Assembly: GCF_038396755.1 (NCBI RefSeq) | Contig: NZ_CP149822.1 | Location: forward strand, 1,116,001-1,180,000 | DNA length: 64,000 nucleotides | DNA from: Chitinophaga pollutisoli | GTDB taxonomy: Bacteria > Bacteroidota > Bacteroidia > Chitinophagales > Chitinophagaceae | Reading direction: 5' to 3' | Shown: in pieces, positions 49,860 through 58,897 of the stretch | Numbering within the stretch: position 1 is the first letter of the stretch | Layout: each line of letters opens with the position of its first letter | The notes under the pieces: generated by a model | What the model was told of the DNA's origin: nothing | What the model saw: only the letters and a program-made list of their open reading frames with translations | Databases searched by the model: none | Translations under genes and position numbers: made by a program

Positions 49860-52800
49860 ATGTCTTACTTTAACTTGCGAAAACTTCGAATGAAACCTAA
49901 ACTGACAGTCATGAAGCTGATGTTTATGCTGGCGACCGTCCTCAGCCTGCAGGTGCAGGCCAGGGTTACCGCCCAGACCATTTCCATGACGGGCCGGCAG
50001 CTCTCCTTCAAGGAAATCTTCGCCCGGCTCGAAAAACAGACTGGCTACGTCGTGTTCTACAACCTTTCGCTGCTGGATAAAACCAGGCCGGTGAATGTAG
50101 ACGCGCGCAACATGCCGGTGGAAACTTTCCTGACCACCATCATGAGCGGCCAGCCGATCGATTACGAAATCAACAACAAAACCATCACGATCAAGGAACG
50201 GCCGCGCGCCGCCACTCCCTCCCCGGAGACCTCCGGCAGCCAGTCCAAAGCGCCGCCGGTGAAGGGCCGCGTAACGGACGAAGAAGGAAACCCGCTGCCC
50301 GGGGCCACCGTGGCCGTTGCGGGGACCAGCCGCGGTGTGCAAACCAACGACAAAGGCGAATTCACCATTGAAGCCGAAAGCAAAGACATCCTGTTCATCT
50401 CCTATCTCGGTTTTGAAAGGAAAGCGATCGCGGTGAAGGATATTAAAGCCCCCCTGGTCGTGAAACTCGCCGCATCCAACAAAAGCGTCAACGAAGTCGT
50501 GGTAATCGGTTACGGGTCCGTGGCGAAGAAAGACCTCACGGGCGCCGTTTCCTCGGTGAAAATGTCAGACCTCGCGGACGTGCCGGTTGGCAGGGTGGAC
50601 CAGATGCTGCAAGGGCGCATCGCCGGCGCGGAATTCGTGTCGGCAGACGGGGAACCCGGATCGGGCACCACCGTCCGCATCCGCGGCACCCGCTCCATCA
50701 CGGCCAGCAACGAACCGCTGTATATCGTGGACGGATTGATGGACGCCATCACCTCGCTCAATGAACTGAACCCCTCCGACATCGAATCCATCAGCGTACT
50801 CAAAGACGCATCCTCCACCGCGATTTATGGATCCCGCGGCAGCAACGGCGTCATCATCATCACCACCAAATCCGGCGGCGATAAAAAAGGGAAAACCAAC
50901 TTCACGCTCCGCAATGACCTCGGCTTCTCCGAGCTTCCGCGCTACCTCGACCTGATGAATGCCACCGAATTCGCGCAGCTGCAGAACGACCGGTATTACT
51001 TCGCCAGCACGGCCAACCAGACCAAACCGCTGGAAGACTACCCCTATCCCGATCCGCTTTCCCTCGGCACCGGCACCAACTGGACCCAGGAGATCACCCG
51101 CAGGGCGCCCTACCACAACCTCACGCTGTCGGCCACCGGCGGCGACAAGGCCACGCAGTACTACTTCTCCGTCAACTATAACAATAACCAGGGCATTATT
51201 AAAAACAGCGGCATGAAGCGCTACCAGGTTCGCCTCAACCTCGACCGCACCATCAGCCAGCATGTGAAAGCCGGCGTTCGTTTCAACTATTCGAACGTAG
51301 ACCGGGCGCTTAACAATGCCGATGTGGGCACGCAGACGTTGTGGTACCGATCCACCATCTTCCTCGCTCCCACCATCGCCGCCTACAAACCGGATGGGAG
51401 CTTTAACGACTGGAACTCCCAATGGTACAGCGGCACCCTGTTCGATTCCCCGCTGGCCAACGTCATCCTCCGCACCAACGACCGCCTGGAAAAAAGCCTC
51501 AGTTCCATGGCCTACCTGGAAGTGACGCCGATCAAAAACCTGCTGATCCGTTCCACGATTTCGTATTCCGATCTTTCGCGGACCAACGACCAGTACACGC
51601 CTTCCACCATGCCCTCCCGCATGAACGCCAATTCCGGCGGCTATGCATACAAAAGCAGCTACGCGGAAAACAACCTGCTGAACGAAAATACCATCACGTA
51701 TAAAAGCACCTTCAACCGTCACCATAACTTCGACGCGATGTACGGCTTCACCGTGCAGAAGCGCCAATACAACAACATGACGGCCAATGGACAGGGGTAT
51801 TTCATCGACGACATTGAGAACAACGACCTTGGGGCGCTGCCTTCCAAGGAAACGATCAACCTCAGTTCCTCGCTGGAAACCCTCGGCCGGATGAGCCACC
51901 TCGCCCGCGCCAACTACAACTACCGCGGACGGTATTACCTCACCGCCACCATGCGCCGCGACGGGGCTTCCAACTTCTCGGCCGACAACAAATGGGCTTT
52001 CTTCCCCTCCGCCGCCTTTAAATGGAACATCAGCAGCGAACCTTTCATGGAGCGCTTCTCCAAACTCAGCACGCTTTCATTCCGCCTCAGCGCCGGCACC
52101 TCCGGCAACGACGCCATCAGCCGCTACCAGGCGCTGTCCAGGCTTTCGTCGACCACCGGCGGATACCTTTTCAACGGCGCGCAACCCGTGGCCTATTATC
52201 CCTCACGCATCGCCAACGAAGGGCTGACCTGGGAAAAGACCACCACCTACAACGCCGGCCTCGACCTCTCGTTCTTCAACAAGCGGCTCGACATCGTGCT
52301 GGAAGCTTACCAAAGCTCCACGTCAGACCTGCTGCTGACGGTACAATTGCCAACGCACGTGGGCTTTGGCTCCCGCCTGGCCAACATCGGCAAAACCTCC
52401 AACCGCGGGATCGAACTTACCGTGAACCACGAAAACATCCGCCGGAAAAACTTCTCCTGGTCTACTTCCGTAACCGCGGCGCACAACTCCCAGCGCGTCG
52501 AAGATATCGGGGGGCTGGAAAGGGTGTCGGTTTACGACAACCCGTATGGCGCGCAATATATGATGTATGGTTATGTGAAGGGCCGTCCGCTCAACGCGCT
52601 TTGGGGCATGCAATACGCCGGCGTGTGGAAGAATACTTCTGAAATAGAAAAGAACAAGGAAACGAAGGAATACGCTTCTTCCGCTGTAAATTTCTACCAG
52701 CCGGGCCGCCAGCGCTATATCGACCAGAATAAAGACGGCGTGCTCGACAACAACGACCTCGTTTATCTCGGCAACGCCGACCCTTATGTGTACGGCGGTA

Positions 52801-53273
52801 TCCAGAACAGTTTCCGGTATAAGAAGATCAGCTTCTCGTTCTACTTCAACTATTCCCTCGGCGGCAAGATTTACAATCCCACCGAATTGTTCATGGGGAC
52901 CGGCACTTACCTCAGCAACCAGTACCGGTATATGGTGAACGCGTGGCACCCGGTTCGCAATCCTACGTCCGATTTCCCGCGGGCGGATTCGAAAGACGAT
53001 ATCCCGAACGACCGCTTCCTGCACGACGCTACGTTCCTGCGGTTGAAGAACGTATCGATCGGGTACCCCGTCAACCTGAGCAACATTACCGGCAAAAGGC
53101 TGCAATCGCTGTACCTGGCGCTCACGGGCAACAACCTCTACCTCTGGAAGCATTACAACGGTTACGACCCGGAAGTATCGACCCAGAGCGGTGGTTCCAC
53201 GATCCGCAGGATGGACAACGGTGCTTATCCCACCAGCAGAACGATCACTTTTAGCGCAGAACTGAAATTCTAA
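49860..53273 (+). CDS. SusC-type TonB-dependent transducer with STN domain
   Basis: A 1137-residue outer-membrane receptor. Signal peptide to ~residue 39, STN domain at ~41-111 (LSFKEIFARLEKQTGYVVF ... VETFLTTIMSGQPIDYEI), a proline-rich linker, carboxypeptidase-D-like domain (VKGRVTDEEGNPLPGAT), plug (VVVIGYGSVAKKDLTGAV, PLYIVDGLMDAI, VLKDASSTAIYGSRGSNGVI) and barrel ending ITFSAELKF. The STN domain links it to the upstream FecR and sigma factor. It is followed 11 bases later by SusD. ATG 49860 is used; a start at MKPKLTVMK ten codons in is also possible. Confidence 0.94.
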   Translation: MSYFNLRKLRMKPKLTVMKLMFMLATVLSLQVQARVTAQTISMTGRQLSFKEIFARLEKQTGYVVFYNLSLLDKTRPVNVDARNMPVETFLTTIMSGQPIDYEINNKTITIKERPRAATPSPETSGSQSKAPPVKGRVTDEEGNPLPGATVAVAGTSRGVQTNDKGEFTIEAESKDILFISYLGFERKAIAVKDIKAPLVVKLAASNKSVNEVVVIGYGSVAKKDLTGAVSSVKMSDLADVPVGRVDQMLQGRIAGAEFVSADGEPGSGTTVRIRGTRSITASNEPLYIVDGLMDAITSLNELNPSDIESISVLKDASSTAIYGSRGSNGVIIITTKSGGDKKGKTNFTLRNDLGFSELPRYLDLMNATEFAQLQNDRYYFASTANQTKPLEDYPYPDPLSLGTGTNWTQEITRRAPYHNLTLSATGGDKATQYYFSVNYNNNQGIIKNSGMKRYQVRLNLDRTISQHVKAGVRFNYSNVDRALNNADVGTQTLWYRSTIFLAPTIAAYKPDGSFNDWNSQWYSGTLFDSPLANVILRTNDRLEKSLSSMAYLEVTPIKNLLIRSTISYSDLSRTNDQYTPSTMPSRMNANSGGYAYKSSYAENNLLNENTITYKSTFNRHHNFDAMYGFTVQKRQYNNMTANGQGYFIDDIENNDLGALPSKETINLSSSLETLGRMSHLARANYNYRGRYYLTATMRRDGASNFSADNKWAFFPSAAFKWNISSEPFMERFSKLSTLSFRLSAGTSGNDAISRYQALSRLSSTTGGYLFNGAQPVAYYPSRIANEGLTWEKTTTYNAGLDLSFFNKRLDIVLEAYQSSTSDLLLTVQLPTHVGFGSRLANIGKTSNRGIELTVNHENIRRKNFSWSTSVTAAHNSQRVEDIGGLERVSVYDNPYGAQYMMYGYVKGRPLNALWGMQYAGVWKNTSEIEKNKETKEYASSAVNFYQPGRQRYIDQNKDGVLDNNDLVYLGNADPYVYGGIQNSFRYKKISFSFYFNYSLGGKIYNPTELFMGTGTYLSNQYRYMVNAWHPVRNPTSDFPRADSKDDIPNDRFLHDATFLRLKNVSIGYPVNLSNITGKRLQSLYLALTGNNLYLWKHYNGYDPEVSTQSGGSTIRRMDNGAYPTSRTITFSAELKF

Positions 53274-53284
53274 AAACAACAGAC

Positions 53285-54796
53285 ATGAAAACGAACAGAC
53301 TCCGCATACTTCCCATGTTGCTCATCGGCGGCACGCTCGCGCTGGGCGGCTGCAGCAAACTGCTGGAAGAAAAACCGCACAGTTTCGTGGACGGCAGCGG
53401 GTTCTTTAAAAACGAGAACCAGGCCATCGCCGCGCTGAACGGCTGTTACATGGATTTGACCAATATTTTCGCGCAGGATCTCATGATCGCCATCGAAGGC
53501 GTTTCCGACCTGGCGTTCCTCAATTCCTCCAACCTCGACGCCAAGCTGGAAATTTCCCCTGCCAATCCCGGCATGGGCGATAATATCTGGACCGCCTGTT
53601 ACCGCGGCGTGATGTACTGCAACGCCGCCATCGCCGGTATCGACAACTCCGCGATACCCGACGACCGCAAACCCGCGCTGAAAGGCGAAGCCGTAGCACT
53701 GCGCGCCTTGTATTATTACATTCTCACCAGTTCCTTCGGCGACGTGCCTTTTTATACCGACGACGTCAACAGCCTGAGCGCCCTGAAATCCATCGCGAAG
53801 CTGGGCCGGATGAGCGCCACCGAAACGCGCACCAAACTGATCAACGAACTGAAGGAATATGCGCCGCACCTCCCGATGATGCGGACCTCCGAGGTAAAAG
53901 ACAACCGCATTTCCGCGCCCATGGCGTATATGCTGATCGGCAAACTGGCGTTGTGGAACAAGGATTACCCCACCTGCGTGGACGCCGTGGAAGAAATCCG
54001 CAAGATTTACGGTCAGCTGGTGCAATATCCGCTCACGGATACCTACTTCCGGAATAAGAACACCCCGGAGTCCATTTTCGAGGTGCAGTATACGTGGTCG
54101 GCGGCCGGGTTGAAGAAAACCTCCCAGGTGGCGGCCTTCTTCACCCCTACCAAAGCCTCCGGCACCAGTACTTACGATGGGGTGAACATCCCGGAACTGG
54201 GCAGCGCGGCCAACCCCTTCAACTCGGTTACGCCGTCGGAATATATGATGTCGCTCTACGAACTGGAGGATCCGCGCAAGGAAATCATTCTCGCCTATTC
54301 CTACAATGGCACCTGGTTCAAACGGCCGATGGCCAACAATGGCACCGGCAAACCCTGGATGGGGCCCAAATTCTGGTACCCGGGCATGACCAACATCGCG
54401 GACGGCAACAACCAGAAAGTTTTCCGCTATGCAGATGCCTTGCTGATGCTGGCGGAAGCCGCCAACGAAACGGGGAACACCGATCTGGCCATGCAATGCA
54501 TCAACGACGTAAAATCCCGCGCCAGCGCTGATTTTGTTTTGACCAGCTATCCCGGCAAAGCCGAATTCCTGGAAGAAGTGAAGAAAGAACGCGCCCGCGA
54601 GCTGATGGGTGAATACGGCCGGAAATGGGACCTGGTGCGCTGGGGCGAATGGTTCAGCAGGATCAGCGAAACCATTGCGGAAGAATATCCCGTGATCAAG
54701 GAAAACGCCATGCCCTACCACGAATTTTACCCGATTCCTGACAAAGAAGTGATGCGCTCCAACGGCATCCTCACCAATCCTGCCTACAACCAATAA
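53285..54796 (+). CDS. SusD/RagB family outer-membrane lipoprotein
   Basis: A 503-residue surface lipoprotein with lipobox TLALGGCSK, followed by LLEEKPHSFVDGSGFFKNE and helices typical of the family (GEAVALRALYYYILTSSFGD, APMAYMLIGKLALWNKDY), ending with EVKKERARELMGEYGRKWDLVRWG and YPIPDKEVMRSNGILTNPAY. It caps the preceding receptor. The next two genes follow at 4 and 5 bases and probably belong to the same operon, so a phosphodiester-containing ligand is possible. Confidence 0.94.
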   Translation: MKTNRLRILPMLLIGGTLALGGCSKLLEEKPHSFVDGSGFFKNENQAIAALNGCYMDLTNIFAQDLMIAIEGVSDLAFLNSSNLDAKLEISPANPGMGDNIWTACYRGVMYCNAAIAGIDNSAIPDDRKPALKGEAVALRALYYYILTSSFGDVPFYTDDVNSLSALKSIAKLGRMSATETRTKLINELKEYAPHLPMMRTSEVKDNRISAPMAYMLIGKLALWNKDYPTCVDAVEEIRKIYGQLVQYPLTDTYFRNKNTPESIFEVQYTWSAAGLKKTSQVAAFFTPTKASGTSTYDGVNIPELGSAANPFNSVTPSEYMMSLYELEDPRKEIILAYSYNGTWFKRPMANNGTGKPWMGPKFWYPGMTNIADGNNQKVFRYADALLMLAEAANETGNTDLAMQCINDVKSRASADFVLTSYPGKAEFLEEVKKERARELMGEYGRKWDLVRWGEWFSRISETIAEEYPVIKENAMPYHEFYPIPDKEVMRSNGILTNPAYNQ

Positions 54797-54800
54797 TATC

Positions 54801-55652
54801 ATGAAAAGAAATATCTCCGTTACCGTTTGCCTGCTTCTGCTCGCCGCGCTTTCCGCCGGTGCGCAGGACACGCTCAGGGTCCTCAGTTACAACATCCTCG
54901 AAGGAATGGTGAAAGACACCACCAAAGGAAAACAGGTGTTCGTGGAATGGGTGAAAAACCACCATCCCGACGTAGTGGCGCTGCAGGAATGCAACGCCTT
55001 CACCCAGAAATCCCTTGAAGAGCTCGCGCTTAGTTACGGCCACCCATACGCGGTGATCGTAAAAGAAAACGGGTATCCGACCGGTCTCACTTCCCGCTAC
55101 CCCATCGCCGACATCAAAAAGATCAACGAGAACATGACCCATGGCTTTATCATGGGCAGGATCGGCAAGTACAATTTCGTAGTGCTGCACCTCAACCCGC
55201 ATAAGCATAAGAAAAGAAGGGCAGAGATCGCGCAGGTGATCGCCAACATCGAATTGCAGGCCGATAAAAAGAACTGGCTGATCATGGGCGACTTCAATTC
55301 CGTGTCGCCGCTGGATAAAGACCGCCTGGAAAAATCCGGGTACCTCGCCCGGCAGCAAGCCGCCGCCGCCAAAAGGCCCGTGCTGGACAACCTGGCAGAC
55401 AACGGCGCCGCGATCGATTACCAGGTGCAGCAAAGCATGCTCACGGCAGGATTCACCGACGCCGGAAAAGCGTACGACGACAAGCAAAAGGAAAGCACCG
55501 GCAAAACCGTGATCGCATCCGATTCCCGGATCGACTACATCTACCTGAGCGGCGATCTCAAAAAGAAGATCATCCGCTGCGCGTTCCTGTATGATCCGTT
55601 TACGGCCGTGCATTCCGACCACAAGCCCATTCTTCTCGAACTCAAACAATAA
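54801..55652 (+). CDS. secreted endonuclease/exonuclease/phosphatase family protein
   Basis: A 283-residue secreted protein (signal to SAGAQ, ~residue 20) with the full Mg2+-dependent EEP active site: LSYNILEG, VVALQECNAF, VLHLNPHKHKKR, MGDFNSVSP, DSRIDYIYLSG and SDHKPILLEL. The family includes nucleases, sphingomyelinase-like enzymes and sugar/inositol phosphatases, so the bond cut is a phosphodiester or phosphomonoester; which one cannot be told here. Its location inside a SusCD operon suggests the substrate is a polymer or conjugate gathered by that system. Confidence 0.9.
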   Translation: MKRNISVTVCLLLLAALSAGAQDTLRVLSYNILEGMVKDTTKGKQVFVEWVKNHHPDVVALQECNAFTQKSLEELALSYGHPYAVIVKENGYPTGLTSRYPIADIKKINENMTHGFIMGRIGKYNFVVLHLNPHKHKKRRAEIAQVIANIELQADKKNWLIMGDFNSVSPLDKDRLEKSGYLARQQAAAAKRPVLDNLADNGAAIDYQVQQSMLTAGFTDAGKAYDDKQKESTGKTVIASDSRIDYIYLSGDLKKKIIRCAFLYDPFTAVHSDHKPILLELKQ

Positions 55653-55657
55653 CCGGC

Positions 55658-57712
55658 ATGAAGCAATACCTGAGATACATCCTGGCCGCGGGCGCAATGG
55701 CATCGCTGTTTGCCGCCTGCCGCAAGACGGAAGATTATAAATTCACCACCGAACTGGCGATCGACCAGCGCATCGTGCGCCTGAACGCCGCCGCCGACAC
55801 CACGCAGCTCATCGTTTACGCCGAAGGCCCCTGGACCATCGCACCCATCGACAACGCGGAATGGGTAAAACTGCAATCCTCCTCCGGAGACGGGAAGGGC
55901 AGCATCCGCGCGGAAGTGACCAGCAACGAGGGCAACCTCCCCCGCGCCGTGAAGCTCCTCGTGAAAGCAGGCAGTCTCACCGACACCATTTCCCTGCAAC
56001 AGCGCGGCCTTGTGCCGCAGGTGGCCATCGCAGACACCACCGTGCAAAGCATCTCCAATGGCGGCATGCTCAAAACCGTGATCGCCACCAACGTGCCCCT
56101 GGAGCAAATGAGCATCAGCTACCGCTACGATGCTCCCGCAACCGAAAACTGGCTGAGCAACCTCACCATCAGCAATGGTTACCTCCTCGTAAAAGCGGAT
56201 ACCAATCGTTCAGCGGACGCGCGCTCGGGGGTCGTAACCCTCAGCTACCTCGACGCCCTCGGCACCACCACCCGCGATTCCGTCCGCATCCGCCAGCACC
56301 CCGGCATCAGCTTCGAAGGCGCCATTCAAAAGGATTTTGCGTACATCAAACAGCTCCTGGCCGCCGGCACCATCGATGAGAACATCTACATCGAAGGCAT
56401 CGTGATCAGCGACAAAGGGCACCCTAACATCGCGCGCAACGCCAACTCCGCCAGCAACAAGCATGTGATCGACAAAACGGAAAACGCCGTGGCCATTTAC
56501 GTGCAAAGCCTCGACGGTACTTCGGGCCTCTACCTGAAAGCGAAAACCGCCGGCGACAATATCTTCAGCTTCAACGATCATGTAAAGATCTGGCTGAAAG
56601 GCGCCACGCTTTCCCGCATCAGCAACCCCGACCACGCCATCGTTTCCGGAATCGTAGCCCAGCAGGTGATGCAAAAGGACAGTCGCACCACCCCGCTCCT
56701 GCCCCGTGAAAAATACATCGGCGACCTCACCGACGCGGACCTCTATACTTACCTGAAACTCCGGGAAGTGGAGATTTCCGTGCCTTTCGGCGCCTTCACC
56801 AATATCAACGAAGGATATGTGGCGCGGACGGATTGTTATCCCACCCATATCCGCGACATTCATGGCGACGGCCTGTACATGCTCACCAACCTCGATGTGC
56901 CTTACCGCCGCAACGGGGAGCGTGTGCCCCAGGGCTCGGGAACCATCACCGGCATCCTCGTGCATGAAAAACACGACAGGTATGGCGGCAACATCGGCAA
57001 ATACGCTATCCGTCACCTCAGCCGCGAAAACATCGCCCTGCAGGACGCGCGCGAAAACGGATTCTCGAACGTGCTGGTAGAATGGAGCCGTTTCCGGAAC
57101 GAATACGCCGCCACTCCCACCGCCAGCCTCAACCCGCTCACCCCCGAAACCGGCGCTGGACGGATCTGGCAGACCACCAAAACCGGCCTCGATTTCACCG
57201 GCGGAACCGGCATTGGCGCCGCAACGGATTATAACGGCCTGCTACAGGAACCCTCCACCGTGAAAGGCGCGATAAGCAACGGCGGATGGTCTACCAAAAA
57301 CTGGTGGAACGCTACTGCCAACCGTGGCGAATCGTGGATGATCGAAGTATCGACCGCAGGTATCAGCCAACCTGTTTCCCTCCAGCTGGAAGGCAACTCC
57401 GACATCGGAGGGCCGCGCAACTTCATCGTGGAATGGGCTTCGTCCAACGATGCCGATACGGATTGGAACAGCGTGGGCACCTTCACACTCCAGGACGTCA
57501 CCAACTGGTCGAACACTTTGCTGACGCAGGTCCCTGGTTTCAAAGTGGTGAACTTCCAGTTCCCGCAGGCGGCCAGCGGACTGCAGCAACTGTACATCCG
57601 GGTGCGTGTGGCCAACAAGACGGCAGGCAACACCACCAACCCCAGTGGAGCCTCCATCGGCGCGAACGTCCTTAGCAGGCTGGCGCACGTTTCGGTGAAG
57701 TACAACAAATAA
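55658..57712 (+). CDS. BACON and DUF5689 domain surface lipoprotein
   Basis: A 684-residue lipoprotein (lipobox SLFAACRK, Cys ~22). Residues ~40-115 form a BACON-type beta domain (YAEGPWTIAPIDNAEWVKL ... DTISLQQRG), another similar domain follows (~120-215), then a DUF5689 region (VIYVQSL-like AVAIYVQSLDGTSGLYLK, FSFNDHVKIWLKGATLSRI) and a C-terminal beta-sandwich (GGWSTKNWWN, ISQPVSLQLEGNSDIGGPRN). It has the look of a surface binding protein that hands ligand to SusD/SusC or to the neighbouring nuclease-like enzyme. Last gene of its operon, with a terminator 26 bases on. Confidence 0.85.
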   Translation: MKQYLRYILAAGAMASLFAACRKTEDYKFTTELAIDQRIVRLNAAADTTQLIVYAEGPWTIAPIDNAEWVKLQSSSGDGKGSIRAEVTSNEGNLPRAVKLLVKAGSLTDTISLQQRGLVPQVAIADTTVQSISNGGMLKTVIATNVPLEQMSISYRYDAPATENWLSNLTISNGYLLVKADTNRSADARSGVVTLSYLDALGTTTRDSVRIRQHPGISFEGAIQKDFAYIKQLLAAGTIDENIYIEGIVISDKGHPNIARNANSASNKHVIDKTENAVAIYVQSLDGTSGLYLKAKTAGDNIFSFNDHVKIWLKGATLSRISNPDHAIVSGIVAQQVMQKDSRTTPLLPREKYIGDLTDADLYTYLKLREVEISVPFGAFTNINEGYVARTDCYPTHIRDIHGDGLYMLTNLDVPYRRNGERVPQGSGTITGILVHEKHDRYGGNIGKYAIRHLSRENIALQDARENGFSNVLVEWSRFRNEYAATPTASLNPLTPETGAGRIWQTTKTGLDFTGGTGIGAATDYNGLLQEPSTVKGAISNGGWSTKNWWNATANRGESWMIEVSTAGISQPVSLQLEGNSDIGGPRNFIVEWASSNDADTDWNSVGTFTLQDVTNWSNTLLTQVPGFKVVNFQFPQAASGLQQLYIRVRVANKTAGNTTNPSGASIGANVLSRLAHVSVKYNK

Positions 57713-57738
57713 TCATCGTCGACAGCACATACAAAAAG

Positions 57739-57766
57739 AAACCCCGCTCAGTTGAGCGGGGTTTTC
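57739..57766 (+). terminator. rho-independent terminator of the sigma/SusCD/EEP operon
   Basis: AAACCCCGCTC / GAGCGGGGTTT with an AGTT loop, followed by TCTATTTT. The next gene is convergent. Confidence 0.88.
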
Positions 57767-57831
57767 TATTTTATATATTCCTCGCAGGCAGCCAACATAC
57801 CGTTGACCCACGCATCCGTCAAATTTTGCAA

Positions 57832-58830
57832 CTAAACCAGGATTACCGCTTCGTCCAGCGGCTTCCCATTGCAAAGCTGGTCAACGCTCCGCAGCGTGAC
57901 CTGCGCGATCTGTTGCAGGGCTTCTTCGGTGAAGAAAGCCTGGTGGCCGGTGACGAGCACATTCGGGAAGCTCATGAGCCTTTGAATCGTGTCGTCTGCA
58001 ATGATGCTGCCCGACAGATCCTTGAAAAACAGCTTTTCTTCCTGCTCGTACACATCGATCCCCAGGTAAGCGATCTGCCCGGATTTGAGGCTCTCGATCA
58101 CATCGGCGGTATGGAGCAGCCCGCCGCGGCTGGTATTGATGATGGTGACGCCCTTTTTCATGAGCGCCAGGGAGTCGCGGTTGATGAGATATTGGCTTTC
58201 GGGCGCGAGTGGACAGTGCAGCGAAATGATATCCGACATGGCGAAAACTTCCGTCAGCGGCAGGTATTCTACGCCCGCGGCGGTCAAATCCGCGTCCGGG
58301 AAGGGGTCTGCGGCGATTACCCGGCAGCCGAAGCCCGCCATGATGCGGCAAAAGGCCTTCCCGATCTTACCGGTGCCAACCACGCCTACGGTTTTGCCAT
58401 GGAGATTGAAGCCCAGTAGGCCGTTGAGCGAAAAGTTCTGCTCCCGCACACGGTTGTACGCTTTATGGGTTTTCCGGTTGAGCGTCAGCAGCATAGCCAC
58501 GGCATGTTCCGCCACGGCTTCCGGCGAATACGCCGGCACGCGGCAAACGCGAATGCCATGTTTCCGGGCCGCTTCCAGGTTCACGTTATTGAATCCGGCG
58601 CAGCGCAGCGCCAGTACTTTCACGCCTTTCGCCGCCAGGATGCCGATCACCTCTTCTGTCAGCTTGTCGTTCACGAACGTACATACTACCGGTGTCCCCT
58701 CCTCCACGGCGTTCACGATATGCGGCCCCAGGTGGGTTTCCAGGAATTCCAGCTCGAAACCGTACTGCTCGTTTTCCCGGATGAAAAAATATTTGTCATA
58801 TGGCATGGCGGAGAAGAAAAGTATTTTCAT
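57832..58830 (-). CDS. D-2-hydroxyacid dehydrogenase, D-lactate dehydrogenase-like
   Basis: A 332-residue cytoplasmic NAD-dependent enzyme interconverting a 2-keto acid and its D-2-hydroxy acid, most like fermentative D-lactate dehydrogenases. Motifs: RCAGFNNVNLEAARKHGI, YSPEAVAEHAVAMLLTLNR, the NAD fold GVVGTGKIGKAFCRI with ADPFPD as acidic end, HCPLAPESQYLINRD, INTSRGGLLHTADVIE (substrate Arg), the Glu of DVYEQEEKLFF, and the catalytic His in VTGHQAFFTEEA. It would regenerate NAD+ by reducing pyruvate. A strong terminator of the upstream operon ends only 14 bases before its ATG, so its promoter must overlap that hairpin or it depends on readthrough. Confidence 0.92.
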   Translation of the reverse strand: MKILFFSAMPYDKYFFIRENEQYGFELEFLETHLGPHIVNAVEEGTPVVCTFVNDKLTEEVIGILAAKGVKVLALRCAGFNNVNLEAARKHGIRVCRVPAYSPEAVAEHAVAMLLTLNRKTHKAYNRVREQNFSLNGLLGFNLHGKTVGVVGTGKIGKAFCRIMAGFGCRVIAADPFPDADLTAAGVEYLPLTEVFAMSDIISLHCPLAPESQYLINRDSLALMKKGVTIINTSRGGLLHTADVIESLKSGQIAYLGIDVYEQEEKLFFKDLSGSIIADDTIQRLMSFPNVLVTGHQAFFTEEALQQIAQVTLRSVDQLCNGKPLDEAVILV

Positions 58831-58844
58831 ATCCCCTAAAATAC

Positions 58845-58877
58845 AAAAAGGCGGCCCTATTGCAAGGCCGCCTTTTT
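58845..58877 (-). terminator. rho-independent terminator of the thioredoxin-like operon
   Basis: AAAAAGGCGGCC / GGCCGCCTTTTT form a 12-bp stem with a 9-base loop and a run of five T on the minus strand, 20 bases past the stop at 58898. Confidence 0.88.
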
Positions 58878-58897
58878 GAACGTCAGTGAAACGCGCA

